Source: CAZHDB01 sp964531225
GTDB lineage: Archaea; Thermoproteota; Thermoprotei_A; Sulfolobales; Desulfurococcaceae
NCBI GenBank assembly: GCA_964531225.1
Contig: CAZHDB010000001.1
Location: 62,001 to 126,000, forward strand
Reading direction: 5' to 3'
Length of the DNA stretch: 64,000 bases
Shown: in pieces, positions 1 through 7,583 of the stretch
Numbering within the stretch: position 1 is the stretch's first letter
Layout: every line of letters starts with the position of its first letter
Position numbers and translations under genes: made by a program
Notes under the pieces: generated by a model
Databases searched by the model: none
Told to the model about the DNA's origin: nothing
What the model saw: the letters and a program-made list of their open reading frames with translations, nothing else

Positions 1-1
1 A

Positions 2-580
2 CGTGGTAAAAGTTATTTAACAGGAAAAGAAGGTAAACAAGTATTCTCTGAAAAACTGACTATTACAGATAATGGCCTATTAAAGAATGGCCTATTTACG
101 AGAATGTTTGATGATGAAGGAGTAGCCATGAAGAATACATTAATTATAGAAAAAGGTATTGTACGTGGTTTTATATTTGATAATTATTGGGCGCTAAGAT
201 ACGGATCTAGTAGTACTGGTAATGCAATAAGATCAAGCTATAAGGATGTTCCTAGGATAGCACCAACTAACGTTGTTATTAAACAAGGGGATGCTTCCTT
301 AGATGAAATTATTGCAGAGACTAGAAGAGGCTTACTCGTATATGGGCTTCAAGGAGCACATAGTAGTAATCCAGAGACAGGGGAGTATAGTGTTGTAGCT
401 ACTCCTGCATGGTATATAGAGAATGGTAATATTAAGCCCGTTAGAGGTGTAATGCTTTCCGGAAATATATATGATGATTTGTCAAAGATAGAATTTATAA
501 GTAAAGAATATATGCAGAAAGGCCATGTTGTTGCACCATATATAAGGCTTGAAGATGTAAATATTATTGTGAAGGGGTAG
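2..580 (+). CDS. TldD/PmbA family protein, C-terminal part (left edge)
   Basis: The reading frame is open to the left edge, so the N-terminal half lies outside the window. The visible ~190 residues are the TldD/PmbA C-terminal domain: a 'GAHSSNPETGEYSV' segment followed by 'WYIENG' and 'PVRGVMLSGNIYDDL', which matches the family's conserved G-x-H-x-x-NP-x-TG and WIENG-type blocks. Family members form a TldD/TldE heterodimeric metalloprotease in the cytosol that processes peptides; which subunit this is cannot be decided without the N-terminal half (TldD carries the HExxxH zinc site). It lies 3 bases upstream of the next gene, so the two are probably cotranscribed. An internal ATG at 104 is not the true start, because homologous sequence continues upstream. 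Confidence 0.85.
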   Translation, partial: RGKSYLTGKEGKQVFSEKLTITDNGLLKNGLFTRMFDDEGVAMKNTLIIEKGIVRGFIFDNYWALRYGSSSTGNAIRSSYKDVPRIAPTNVVIKQGDASLDEIIAETRRGLLVYGLQGAHSSNPETGEYSVVATPAWYIENGNIKPVRGVMLSGNIYDDLSKIEFISKEYMQKGHVVAPYIRLEDVNIIVKG

Positions 581-583
581 GAC

Positions 584-1240
584 ATGGTTGAGATTAAGTG
601 GTTTGGACACGCCTTCTTTACAATAACGTTATCTAATGGCTATACTATAGCTATAGATCCCCATGACGGATTAAGTATAGGATTGAAAAGGCCTAATGTG
701 AAAGCAGATCTCATACTTGTAACACATGATCATTTTGATCATAATGCTGTGGAAATAGCTAGAAAAAATGGTACTCGAATTTTCAAGAGCTTTTATGGGG
801 AAGCAAATATTGATAATGTAGTAATCAAAGGCTATAGAACTTTTCACGACAAATTTAATGGTAGAAGAAGAGGAGAAAATACTGTATATAAATTATCAGT
901 TGAAGGAATAAATATAGCTCATCTAGGCGATCTAGGACATGTTATTACAGGTGAATTAGTTAGTGAGTTAAAGGATCTAGACGTACTAATGATACCTGTT
1001 GGAGGAGTATATACAATAGAACCCGATGAAGCATGGGAGATAATAACAACATTAACTCCCAAAATAACTATTCCAATGCACTATTGGATAAAAGGCTTAA
1101 CATTACCGCTTCATAGAATTGACGACTTATTAGCATACGTTAAGAAAATAAGAGTTGAAAGAGTAGGCTCAAATACACTGTCACTAGATCCGGAGACCTT
1201 GCCTAAAGAACCAGTTATAGCTATTCTCTCACCACCATAA
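584..1240 (+). CDS. Metallo-beta-lactamase-fold hydrolase, UPF0173-like
   Basis: A 218-residue protein with the metallo-beta-lactamase fold: 'THDHFDHN' near residue 47 supplies the two-metal HxHxDH site, 'HLGDLGH' near residue 113 the later metal ligands, and 'PMHYW' near residue 166 the final histidine. Length and motif spacing fit the small archaeal/bacterial UPF0173 branch of soluble hydrolases. The true substrate is unknown for this branch. The ATG at 584 follows 'AAGGGGTAGGAC', which carries the ribosome-binding sequence and the stop codon of the TldD/PmbA gene, so translation of the two is likely coupled. Confidence 0.85.
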   Translation: MVEIKWFGHAFFTITLSNGYTIAIDPHDGLSIGLKRPNVKADLILVTHDHFDHNAVEIARKNGTRIFKSFYGEANIDNVVIKGYRTFHDKFNGRRRGENTVYKLSVEGINIAHLGDLGHVITGELVSELKDLDVLMIPVGGVYTIEPDEAWEIITTLTPKITIPMHYWIKGLTLPLHRIDDLLAYVKKIRVERVGSNTLSLDPETLPKEPVIAILSPP

Positions 1241-1276
1241 AGGTTATACGATACTATTACATCTTAACCTTTTTTA
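1240..1276 (+). terminator. Probable transcription terminator (stem plus T-run)
   Basis: AAGGTTA at 1240-1246 and TAACCTT at 1265-1271 form a perfect 7 bp inverted repeat that runs directly into six T residues. It sits just after the stop of the metallo-beta-lactamase-fold gene. Archaeal RNA polymerase mainly terminates at T-runs, so the T-run is the stronger evidence. Confidence 0.5.
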
Positions 1277-1339
1277 TCTCGCCATTTATGTAAAATAAAC
1301 TATAGAAATAACTTACAATATATTTGATGGAGATCGCGT

Positions 1340-1594
1340 TTGAAGAAAAATGAGGAATGTATTAAGAGACATATAGATAGTGTTGCATATGAGAAGAACT
1401 TATTGAATAATATATCGGTAGAATCCTTGATAAAATTAGGATATAGTGCTTATGAAGCAAGGAATCTTGTAAAGGTATCAATACTTCTATGGAACATCAT
1501 TGATTCGTGGTATAGGAGTAGAGTTTATAGCGGTAGTGGAAAACCAATATTAATTAGAAAAGGGGATGACGCCTCTTCCGGCGGATCTGAATAG
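1340..1594 (+). CDS. Small hypothetical protein, 84 aa
   Basis: I do not recognise a family. The ORF opens with TTG at 1340, with GGAG at 1329-1332 as a plausible ribosome-binding site. The protein is mostly helical and charged, contains two cysteine-free amphipathic stretches around 'SLIKLGYSAYEARNLVK' (residues 29-45), and ends in a low-complexity 'DDASSGGSE' tail. That tail is encoded by the GC-richer stretch that also looks like a box C/D RNA, so the gene and an RNA may overlap at their 3' ends. Alternatively the ORF is real only up to about residue 70. Confidence 0.5.
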   Translation: MKKNEECIKRHIDSVAYEKNLLNNISVESLIKLGYSAYEARNLVKVSILLWNIIDSWYRSRVYSGSGKPILIRKGDDASSGGSE

Positions 1595-1613
1595 GTGATG
1601 TACTCTTCGCTGA
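1563..1613 (+). ncRNA. Candidate box C/D guide RNA (weak)
   Basis: The four boxes occur in order: C-like GGGATGA (1563-1569), D' CTGA (1587-1590), C' GTGATGT (1595-1601) and D CTGA (1610-1613). The C/D' guide is 17 nt and the C'/D guide only 8 nt, which is short for the family. It overlaps the 3' end of the upstream 84-aa ORF. The end of its first guide (CGGAT before CTGA) repeats in the opposite-strand candidate at 2453-2514. Confidence 0.35.
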
Positions 1614-1667
1614 TAGACCCAATGGCAATGATGATGGCCCGATAAACCGTAGTTATGTGGGGAAGGA

Positions 1668-2381
1668 TCAACCGTCTGAGCTTCTTTTAATTCTCTTAAA
1701 GAAGTGCAAGAGATCCTTAAGTACTTTCACAGTCTCTATAATAACTGTTTTTACTGCCCCTATAAATCCCTGGCTCGAGCCTACTTCGGTTACTTTTTGC
1801 CAATCAATCTTCATGACTATATACGTGATTACTAGAGTAATTGCTACAAGCAATGGAATGTAAACGTGTGGAGGCAATAGTATCGTTTCTCGGAAATATA
1901 TTGAGAATGAAGTGCCGAAGAAGACAGCTAGACCAGTTATTATAATCTTTCCCAAAATTAAAGCTATAAAGTACTTAATAACATTGTATCCAATAACTCC
2001 TAGAGGCACATATAATATGTCGTCTGGTAAAGGGAGTGCTGCAAATAAAAATACTGCAATAAATATACTTTTATGCGCTATTTTCGCGAATAACTCCGTA
2101 TTTCTCCTCATTTCTTCACTAAGTATCACCCTAGCGGACCTTCCAATATAATAGACAACAAGTTTTCCCAGGGCAGCACCTGCTCCTCCGGCTATTGTTA
2201 TCAATATATGAGTAACAGGATCAGTAATATGGGCTGAATATACTATTATGAAGAGTAAATATGGTATTGTAGAATAGGGTATAGTATTTCCAAAGAACGA
2301 TATTAGGAATATACCAAGGACTCCATAAGTATTGATTAAATCCCTAAATACTGTTATAATTTCCCCGAAGATATCAACCAT
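1668..2381 (-). CDS. DedA/VTT-domain membrane protein
   Basis: A 237-residue integral membrane protein of the DedA/SNARE-associated (VTT) superfamily. Visible features are an N-terminal amphipathic segment, 'GNTIPYSTIPYLL' near residue 31 (re-entrant loop with polar and proline residues), 'GGAGAALGKLVVYYIG' near residue 64 (the family's G-x-x-x-G and (F/Y)-x-x-G-R-like block), and further membrane helices near residues 100-150 and 165-190. The family is implicated in lipid scrambling or proton-dependent transport at the cytoplasmic membrane. The C-terminal 40 residues are basic and cytosolic. The ATG at 2381 is preceded by GGTAGAATAAT. It stands alone and faces the 84-aa gene convergently. 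Confidence 0.8.
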   Translation of the reverse strand: MVDIFGEIITVFRDLINTYGVLGIFLISFFGNTIPYSTIPYLLFIIVYSAHITDPVTHILITIAGGAGAALGKLVVYYIGRSARVILSEEMRRNTELFAKIAHKSIFIAVFLFAALPLPDDILYVPLGVIGYNVIKYFIALILGKIIITGLAVFFGTSFSIYFRETILLPPHVYIPLLVAITLVITYIVMKIDWQKVTEVGSSQGFIGAVKTVIIETVKVLKDLLHFFKRIKRSSDG

Positions 2382-2452
2382 ATTATTCTACCATATACAA
2401 TGCTACTTCAATAATATGAGAAGAACCTAAACAAATAGTTACCGATTAAAAA

Positions 2453-2514
2453 TCAGATCCGCTGAAGACTCTTCATAGCCCTAAAAGCTCCGACACTGGC
2501 GGTTACTTCATCTA
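2453..2514 (-). ncRNA. Candidate box C/D guide RNA
   Basis: On the minus strand: C-like TAGATGA (2508-2514), a degenerate D' CGGA (2489-2492), C' CTATGAA (2472-2478) and a perfect D CTGA (2453-2456), with a 15-nt guide before D. A TATA-like CTATAAG lies about 27-33 bases upstream. The D guide contains TTCAGCGGAT, whose complement ATCCGCTGAA resembles a conserved stretch near the 3' end of 23S rRNA as I remember it; this is untested. The C and D' boxes are imperfect, so confidence is moderate. It lies in the 357-base gap 2382-2738. Confidence 0.45.
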
Positions 2515-2566
2515 AATAGTTTATTCATAAAAACAAACTTATAGGTTTCACTATAATAAGTATTAC

Positions 2567-2648
2567 ATGGGGATGAGCGGCTCCCGCCCCCAACGTGATA
2601 GAGGCGTTATTGCCGATGAAAAAGCTAGGCCGGTAGCGACCGCCCAAT
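2567..2648 (+). ncRNA. GC-rich structured island, candidate RNA gene
   Basis: An 80-base block, strongly G+C-rich, sits in AT-rich intergenic DNA. It contains GCGG-CTC-CCGC (2577-2587) flanked by GGGG and CCCC, and a second small hairpin CGGT-AGCG-ACCG near its end. A TATA-like ACTTATAGG at about 2537-2545 lies ~25 bases upstream of the block. In AT-rich hyperthermophiles such islands usually mark functional RNAs. No C/D or H/ACA boxes were found. The same block can also be read as a 27-codon ORF from ATG 2567 to TAA 2650; I consider that less likely because the composition is unlike the neighbouring genes. Strand is inferred from the TATA-like element. Confidence 0.45.
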
Positions 2649-2738
2649 AATATTTAAGTATTATTTGTCTCAATTTTGGGATAATCATGTAGATTTGAGA
2701 ATTACAATAAAATAGTTGTATATAAATAATAGTCTTGG

Positions 2739-3035
2739 GTGGATATTTTGTCGCTTACTTGGGAGCCTAGATGGGAACCAATAGTTGTAGAGTATGCAGG
2801 TATTAGGATTAGGGCTTGTCGTGATCGTATAACTGGAATGATAGCATGTCCCATATGCGTAAATGCTGCATCTACTTGTCTTGGTTTAGAGAAAGAAGTA
2901 CCTAGACGTAAGAAATCGATTGAACTAAATTTCTTCTTTACAGAAAGAGATCTAATTATACATTTAAAAAATCATGATCGAGTTAGTAGGATTAAGTCGA
3001 AAAAGGGTGTTTTATTTAGTGTGGAAGAAGAGTAA
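2739..3035 (+). CDS. Small Zn-finger-like hypothetical protein
   Basis: A 98-residue protein with CPIC near residue 38 and a downstream H-x4-H ('HLKNH' near residue 75), spaced like a single treble- or C2H2-type zinc site. Two further cysteines (residues 29 and 48) may also bind metal or form a disulfide. No enzymatic motif is visible. The GTG at 2739 or the TTG at 2748 could start it. Its 3' end overlaps the PfkB kinase gene by about 17 bases with the start chosen for that gene, so the two are probably cotranscribed and may be functionally linked. The function is unknown. Confidence 0.65.
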   Translation: MDILSLTWEPRWEPIVVEYAGIRIRACRDRITGMIACPICVNAASTCLGLEKEVPRRKKSIELNFFFTERDLIIHLKNHDRVSRIKSKKGVLFSVEEE

Positions 3036-3918
3036 TGTCTTATTAATAGGTAATCCCTCATTTGACGAAATAGTATTCGACGGAAATGTTATCCATAGAG
3101 TAGGTGGTGGAATATATTATTCGTTAAAAGTTTTGAAGAAAATTCCATTATTGGATGTAGATATAATTACATCAAGCGACCCATATACATTTATCAAATT
3201 ATCATCGTTATCAAGCATTAGTAGAATTAGTGTTTATCCTTCAAAAACTGCGTTTTATTATAAGCTAGTATATAGAAATGGTAATAGAGAACTTTATCTC
3301 TTAGAAAAAAGTAATAAATTATTGGAAAGTTTTATTGGCTCAAGAATATATAATCTAGCTATTGTAACCCCTATATATAATGAGGTAATGATAAGCTTAT
3401 TAAAGAAGGTTTGGATCTACTCAGAAATTGTTGCAGTAGATATTCAGGGTTTTATAAGAGAAAAAGACTATGGCGGCAGAATACATTATACATGTACACA
3501 TGATTTACATGACCTAATTGATTATGCAGACATAATACATATGAATATTGATGAGGCTATATACTTCATTAAATGTTTGGGATTGAAGTCTTTAGATGAA
3601 CTAGTAGCGTATGATGGGACATTATTCATAATAACTGATTCATGGAGACCATTTTACATAATATTTGATAAACGGATATTAATGATTAAGCCTATTAGGG
3701 CTCAAGGAGATGAAACAGGAGCTGGTGATACATATTTATCAACTTTCTCAATATACTATTATCTACTAAGAGACGTTGCCCTAGCAGCTAAATATGCATC
3801 CTCATTAACAGTCCAGAAGATACTTTTCGGCGATATAGAGGACATCAGCGATCTTAAAACATACATGCCAAGAGAAATTAAGTATGTAAAAAGGATATCT
3901 CATCACAAAAAAGAGTAG
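3019..3918 (+). CDS. PfkB-family carbohydrate/nucleoside kinase
   Basis: A ribokinase-fold kinase of ~299 residues. It opens with 'NVLLIGNPSFDEIVFDG', shows the substrate-side 'GGGIYYSLKVLKK' glycine motif near residue 27, and near residue 230 carries 'GDETGAGDTYLSTF', which is the PfkB signature 2 with the catalytic aspartate and anion hole (GAGD). Members phosphorylate sugars or nucleosides with ATP in the cytosol; the exact substrate is not evident. I chose GTG 3019 because AGGGTG lies 9 bases upstream; an upstream ATG (2974) would overlap the preceding gene by 62 bases and adds residues outside the fold. It is followed by a long non-coding element. Confidence 0.85.
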   Translation: MWKKSNVLLIGNPSFDEIVFDGNVIHRVGGGIYYSLKVLKKIPLLDVDIITSSDPYTFIKLSSLSSISRISVYPSKTAFYYKLVYRNGNRELYLLEKSNKLLESFIGSRIYNLAIVTPIYNEVMISLLKKVWIYSEIVAVDIQGFIREKDYGGRIHYTCTHDLHDLIDYADIIHMNIDEAIYFIKCLGLKSLDELVAYDGTLFIITDSWRPFYIIFDKRILMIKPIRAQGDETGAGDTYLSTFSIYYYLLRDVALAAKYASSLTVQKILFGDIEDISDLKTYMPREIKYVKRISHHKKE

Positions 3919-3925
3919 GCCTCAT

Positions 3926-4229
3926 CGGAGTTCACCGCCCCACCCCACCACCGCCCTCCATGTAAACAATTTTACATTATTAAGACACTTGTCATACTTA
4001 AATACATAATAATTTTGTATACTGTATAGTTGTATGACAGTACTAGTAAGCTTGATGTATAATAACATGCTGTATTATGTCAGGGCATACATATCATATA
4101 CTTACCAACAACATACCTTGACTTCATTGCCCTAGGGGATGGGCTTAGCGGATTTGACGTATACTGGGCGGTGGTGGGCGTTGTTGTATACTTGTACACT
4201 AGGGGCGGTGTGGGCGGTGAACCCCTCGG
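3926..4229. repeat. Nested inverted-repeat element with AT-rich core
   Basis: Two GC-rich arms flank a ~210-base AT-rich core. The outer arms GTTCACCGCCC (3930-3940) and GGGCGGTGAAC (4212-4222) match over 11 bp. The inner arms CCCACCACCGCCC (3944-3956) and GGGCGGTGGTGGG (4166-4178) match over 13 bp. A second right-hand copy GGGGCGGTG (4202-4210) also complements the left arm. Inside the core are ATGTAAA/TTTACAT (3960-3977), TGTCATAC/GTATGACA (3990-4039) and ATAATA/TATTAT (4059-4078). No ORF explains it. It fills most of the 400-base gap 3919-4318. It could be a multi-branched RNA, a replication or partition site, or a small transposon-like unit; I cannot choose. Confidence 0.7.
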
Positions 4230-4318
4230 CAATTATATTCTTTGTTTAGGTTCTTTATATAGTTTTAGCTAATATATTGATGAATAATTAATAATTGATT
4301 AAGAAATTTAATTTTTGT

Positions 4319-4702
4319 TTAAACACTTACACTAACAATTGATACATCTTGAAAAATTTTATCATGTCTCTGTAAAGCAGCTATTACATAAGCCTCAGAT
4401 TCTGCCTTATCACTACTATAGACTCTTGACAATATAAGATCTACTAATTCTTCCTTACTCGGTATTCTTCCTATAATCATTGTTTTACCATTAATTTCTA
4501 TTTTCGGTAAATCAGCAAATTGTATTTCAATAGGATCATGTACCCAAACATGTATTGGAATTACTTCAACCCAAATACCATATTCTTCAAGAATTTCCTG
4601 AGCAACACTCCATGTAACCCTAAGAGATTCTTCACTAGCTTCATCAAATCCAAGGTAAAGCACGATTTGAACTTTTGGAGGATCATAGTATGTCTCTTCC
4701 AA
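4319..4702 (-). CDS. Hypothetical protein, possible thioredoxin-like fold
   Basis: About 127 residues. A 'LPKIEINGKTMIIGRIPS' stretch near residue 69 resembles the cis-Pro, strand and 'G-x-x-x' end of thioredoxin-fold proteins, and 'EVIPIHVWVHDPIEIQFADLP' precedes it, but no CxxC pair is present (the protein has no cysteine), so it would not be a redox enzyme. I do not recognise a named family. TTG at 4702 is preferred because GGGAG lies 6-10 bases before it; TTG at 4720 is a longer alternative without a clear ribosome-binding site. It is downstream of serS on the same strand, separated by 153 bases. Confidence 0.6.
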   Translation of the reverse strand: MEETYYDPPKVQIVLYLGFDEASEESLRVTWSVAQEILEEYGIWVEVIPIHVWVHDPIEIQFADLPKIEINGKTMIIGRIPSKEELVDLILSRVYSSDKAESEAYVIAALQRHDKIFQDVSIVSVSV

Positions 4703-4873
4703 GGTTGCTCCCGAAATCAATACTACTCATTTACTTAGAATTTTAAAGAATAGGTGTAATAATACTCTAAATTTATACTTTTGATTCATTAGTTAATCTA
4801 TTAATATCTTATAGAGAAATATAGGAACTTTCATGGAAAATAATTAATCAGGTGCTCATGAAAGCTATTCTCA

Positions 4874-6253
4874 TCAGGCTCTTTCCTTCTTTATAGGGTG
4901 AATAGCGTCTTTAGGAGCTTTACTAAATATTTCTAAATATTTACGTAATACTTTGGGTATAACTACTACACCATCAGGTTCCTGGAAATTCTCCAATATC
5001 GCTGTGATGGTTCGAGTACTAGCTATAGCTGTACTATTGAGTGTATGTAGATACTCTTTTTTCATACCATGGCGTCGTATAAGTCTAATCTTTAATCTAT
5101 ATGCCTGCCAATCAGTTACATTACTGCAGCTTACCATTTCCCTATATTTACCTTGGGCAGGCATCCATGTTTCTAGATCATATTTCTTAGCTGCAGGAGC
5201 ACCTAGATCCCCGCTTGCAATATTTACGACTCTATAGGGCAATTTAAGTCCTTGGAATAAATATTCGGCATTGCTTATGAGTTCCTCCATAAGATCCCAA
5301 CTCTCTTCAGGCTTAGCATATATGAATTGCTCGACTTTATGGAATTGATGTACACGGAAAATACCCTTAAGGTCTCTACTACCAGCTCCTGCTTCTTTTC
5401 GGAAACAAGGGCTAACACCAGCATACTTTAGCGGTAGCCTTTCTTCAGGAATATCTTCCTTATAATGAAGTGCCGCTAGTGGATGCTCTGCTGTGGCAAT
5501 TAAATAGAGGTCCTCATCTTCGATTTTATAGATAGCATCTTTGAAAGTATCCATATCGATTACTCCATTCATAACCTTGTAACGTAGCATATACGGTGGT
5601 AAAACTAAGCGGTAGCCTTTACTCGTTAAATAATCCATAGCATAAAGGAGTAATGCTATATCAAGCCATACAAGGTCATCGAATAAATAATAGAAACGAC
5701 TACCAGCAACCTCACCAGCCTTAAGAGTATCTCCAAGTCCAAGAACATTCTCAAGCATATCAGCATGTCCAACGGGTTTCCAATCAATAACCTCGTAATC
5801 GGCTTTAAAACCATATTTTTCAGTCTGTTCTTTAAATTGTTCGATATGTCCTATCCAAACACGGGGCCTACCCCAGAAACGTATTGGTACATTGTATGTA
5901 TCATCGGGCCCTATAGGTACTGTATCATGGACAATGTTTGGCAGACTCCAAAGAGCTCTTTCTCGCTCCTCTTCAATATGCTTAAGCTCTTTCTCAAGAA
6001 CCTCAAGTTTACGTAGAACCTCCTTAGCCTCCTGTATAGCCCTTTGTCTTTCCTCGCCACTAAGCTTCGGGATACTACGGCTTATAACATTATGTCTATG
6101 TCTTAGCTCATCTATTTCTCGAAGCATTTTCCTCCATTTTGTATCAAGTTCATAAGCTCTATCAACTAGTGCTGGATCCATGAATCTTTTCTTAACATGC
6201 TTCTTCAGCTCTTCTGGATTCTCACGTAGTAGCTTAAGTATACTCCAGCTCAA
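4874..6253 (-). CDS. serS: Seryl-tRNA synthetase
   Basis: A 459-residue class II synthetase of the common (bacterial-type) SerRS, not the methanogen type. Residues ~30-110 form the long antiparallel coiled-coil arm that grips the tRNA-Ser variable arm. The catalytic core shows motif 2 'FRKEAGAGSRDLKGIFRVHQF' split around residue 290, the 'TAEHPLAALH' serine-adenylate pocket near residue 255, and motif 3 'TRTITAILENFQEPDG' near residue 410 with the class-defining arginine. It charges tRNA-Ser with serine and also supplies Ser-tRNA-Sec where present. The TTG start at 6253 follows GGTG six to nine bases upstream. Upstream is a 249-base gap with no visible gene. Confidence 0.97.
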   Translation of the reverse strand: MSWSILKLLRENPEELKKHVKKRFMDPALVDRAYELDTKWRKMLREIDELRHRHNVISRSIPKLSGEERQRAIQEAKEVLRKLEVLEKELKHIEEERERALWSLPNIVHDTVPIGPDDTYNVPIRFWGRPRVWIGHIEQFKEQTEKYGFKADYEVIDWKPVGHADMLENVLGLGDTLKAGEVAGSRFYYLFDDLVWLDIALLLYAMDYLTSKGYRLVLPPYMLRYKVMNGVIDMDTFKDAIYKIEDEDLYLIATAEHPLAALHYKEDIPEERLPLKYAGVSPCFRKEAGAGSRDLKGIFRVHQFHKVEQFIYAKPEESWDLMEELISNAEYLFQGLKLPYRVVNIASGDLGAPAAKKYDLETWMPAQGKYREMVSCSNVTDWQAYRLKIRLIRRHGMKKEYLHTLNSTAIASTRTITAILENFQEPDGVVVIPKVLRKYLEIFSKAPKDAIHPIKKERA

Positions 6254-6502
6254 AGAACAACACCTATAAAACCTAAAATAGATTCCTTAATAATAGTTTT
6301 TCGTACATTATATAAATCAATCTTTATGAATAAGGGAGTATTATAGAAAGAACAGATGTATTCTCACTAAAATACTTTCATTCAGAAAATTCAATTAAGA
6401 CTTCAATTAAGTGACGCCATATATTATCATTAAGTAGAATAATTTAATACATCGTAAATAAAAGTACTAGTCGGCTATCGGAATAGTCTTAGGCGACATC
6501 AC

Positions 6503-7219
6503 ATGGTTAGAAGAAATACGCGTTCTTTAGCCATTAAAATGTTACATGCATTGAATTATTACTATAGCTTACGAGACTTAGAAGAGCTCCTTGAAATACC
6601 ATTTCAGGTGCTATGGAAGTATGTTAACTTAATTAATATACCGGAGGAAAAAACCGCTAAGAAAATACTCTTAGCCATAGAGAAGAGAAATCTTATTAGG
6701 AGTGCATTGGAGGATTTAATGGAAAAGAAAAAACACGAACTCAATACATTATATAGGGATATATGCTTCCTAAGGCTTGCATCGCTAATATTAGAAGAAT
6801 TTGTTTTGAAGGAGAATATCGATTGTATTATACCACTATCGATTCATGCTTTAACACTTGCTTCGATTATATCAACTGAAATGCATATTAGATTATGTCC
6901 GGTTTTCTGTCACTCAACTATTTATGAAAATGAGGGCTTCTATATACATTATTATATTAGAGGAAAAGCAAATGAAGTCGATGTAATAATGATTCCACGA
7001 AAATGTCTACAGGGCGTTATGAGCCCCTTACTTCTGGATTATACTATTGGCGAAATGGACATGTTAAAGACGGTTATTGGGGTTCTTAGAAGGATTAAGA
7101 TAAAGAAAGTTACTATGTACTTTATTTACCTATCTGAAGAGCAAATTAATACAATTAAGGAACTAGGCGTTGAGAATGTTTATTTTTTAGAACTATTTAA
7201 AAAAGGCTTTAATCCTTAA
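6503..7219 (+). CDS. GfcR-like HTH-phosphoribosyltransferase, degenerate
   Basis: A 238-residue paralogue of the protein at 7584-8318. The N-terminal ~55 residues are a helix-turn-helix ('LRDLEELLEIPFQVLWKY'), followed by a linker with 'IPEEKTAKKIL', and then a phosphoribosyltransferase-like domain. The usual PRPP-binding signature (acidic pair followed by T-G/GS) is replaced by 'LLDYTIGEMDM' near residue 184, so PRPP binding is doubtful. Related archaeal GfcR proteins sense PRPP or purine/pyrimidine status and regulate transcription. I infer this copy to be a regulator that has lost or changed its ligand site. The start ATG at 6503 has only a weak upstream GGCGA. Confidence 0.7.
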   Translation: MVRRNTRSLAIKMLHALNYYYSLRDLEELLEIPFQVLWKYVNLINIPEEKTAKKILLAIEKRNLIRSALEDLMEKKKHELNTLYRDICFLRLASLILEEFVLKENIDCIIPLSIHALTLASIISTEMHIRLCPVFCHSTIYENEGFYIHYYIRGKANEVDVIMIPRKCLQGVMSPLLLDYTIGEMDMLKTVIGVLRRIKIKKVTMYFIYLSEEQINTIKELGVENVYFLELFKKGFNP

Positions 7220-7237
7220 TTTATGAGTACCAGTCTA

Positions 7238-7306
7238 TTAGAACTCTTCTTCTGCTTTCTCCTTTCCTTTCTTCCTACCCTTTTTCTTGCCTTTCTTCTC
7301 AGCCAT
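7238..7306 (-). CDS. Tiny lysine-rich ORF, 22 aa (doubtful)
   Basis: On the minus strand an ATG at 7306 opens a 22-codon ORF rich in Lys, Gly and Glu and ending at a TAA at 7238-7240. The composition (lysine-rich start, acidic end) resembles tails of ribosomal proteins rather than random AT-rich sequence, but there is no clear ribosome-binding site and nothing to compare it with here. The plus-strand ORF over the same bases codes for a run of Leu/Phe and looks like its shadow. The surrounding 7220-7583 interval holds no other gene and contains the N gap. Confidence 0.25.
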   Translation of the reverse strand: MAEKKGKKKGRKKGKEKAEEEF

Positions 7307-7480
7307 ATTTATTCACTTATTATTGGAGTATTTCATATAGATTTGGGAACATTCGAATATTTAGTGCTTTGTAGCATTTCATTTATTTACAGCTTTGTAG
7401 ATTTTTCAATTAAGTGTAAATACATAGGTTGATACATTAGAAATGAGTTAAAAATTATAGAATTAAAGTTACAATGATAA

Positions 7481-7490
7481 NNNNNNNNNN
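7481..7490. other. Assembly gap (10 N)
   Basis: Ten consecutive N residues mark an unresolved join between the two convergent GfcR-like paralogues. The true gap length is unknown, so the spacing of genes across this point should not be trusted. Confidence 0.99.
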
Positions 7491-7583
7491 TAACAAAATA
7501 GATTATTAAAATTAAAATTATCGAATTCTTTCATAACAGCGAATTCATGTTGGTAAAAGATACTATTTTATTAAGACATTTTA

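Noticed and set aside
2567..2650. 27-codon ORF filling the GC island
   Set aside because: Composition and size suggest an RNA element; no homologous family is recognisable, so I list only the island.
3926..4229. SRP RNA or RNase P RNA
   Set aside because: The core is AT-rich and I find none of the conserved SRP or RNase P blocks.
7223..7432. 69-codon plus-strand ORF rich in Leu and Phe
   Set aside because: It is the antisense of a lysine-rich tract, has no ribosome-binding site and no recognisable family.
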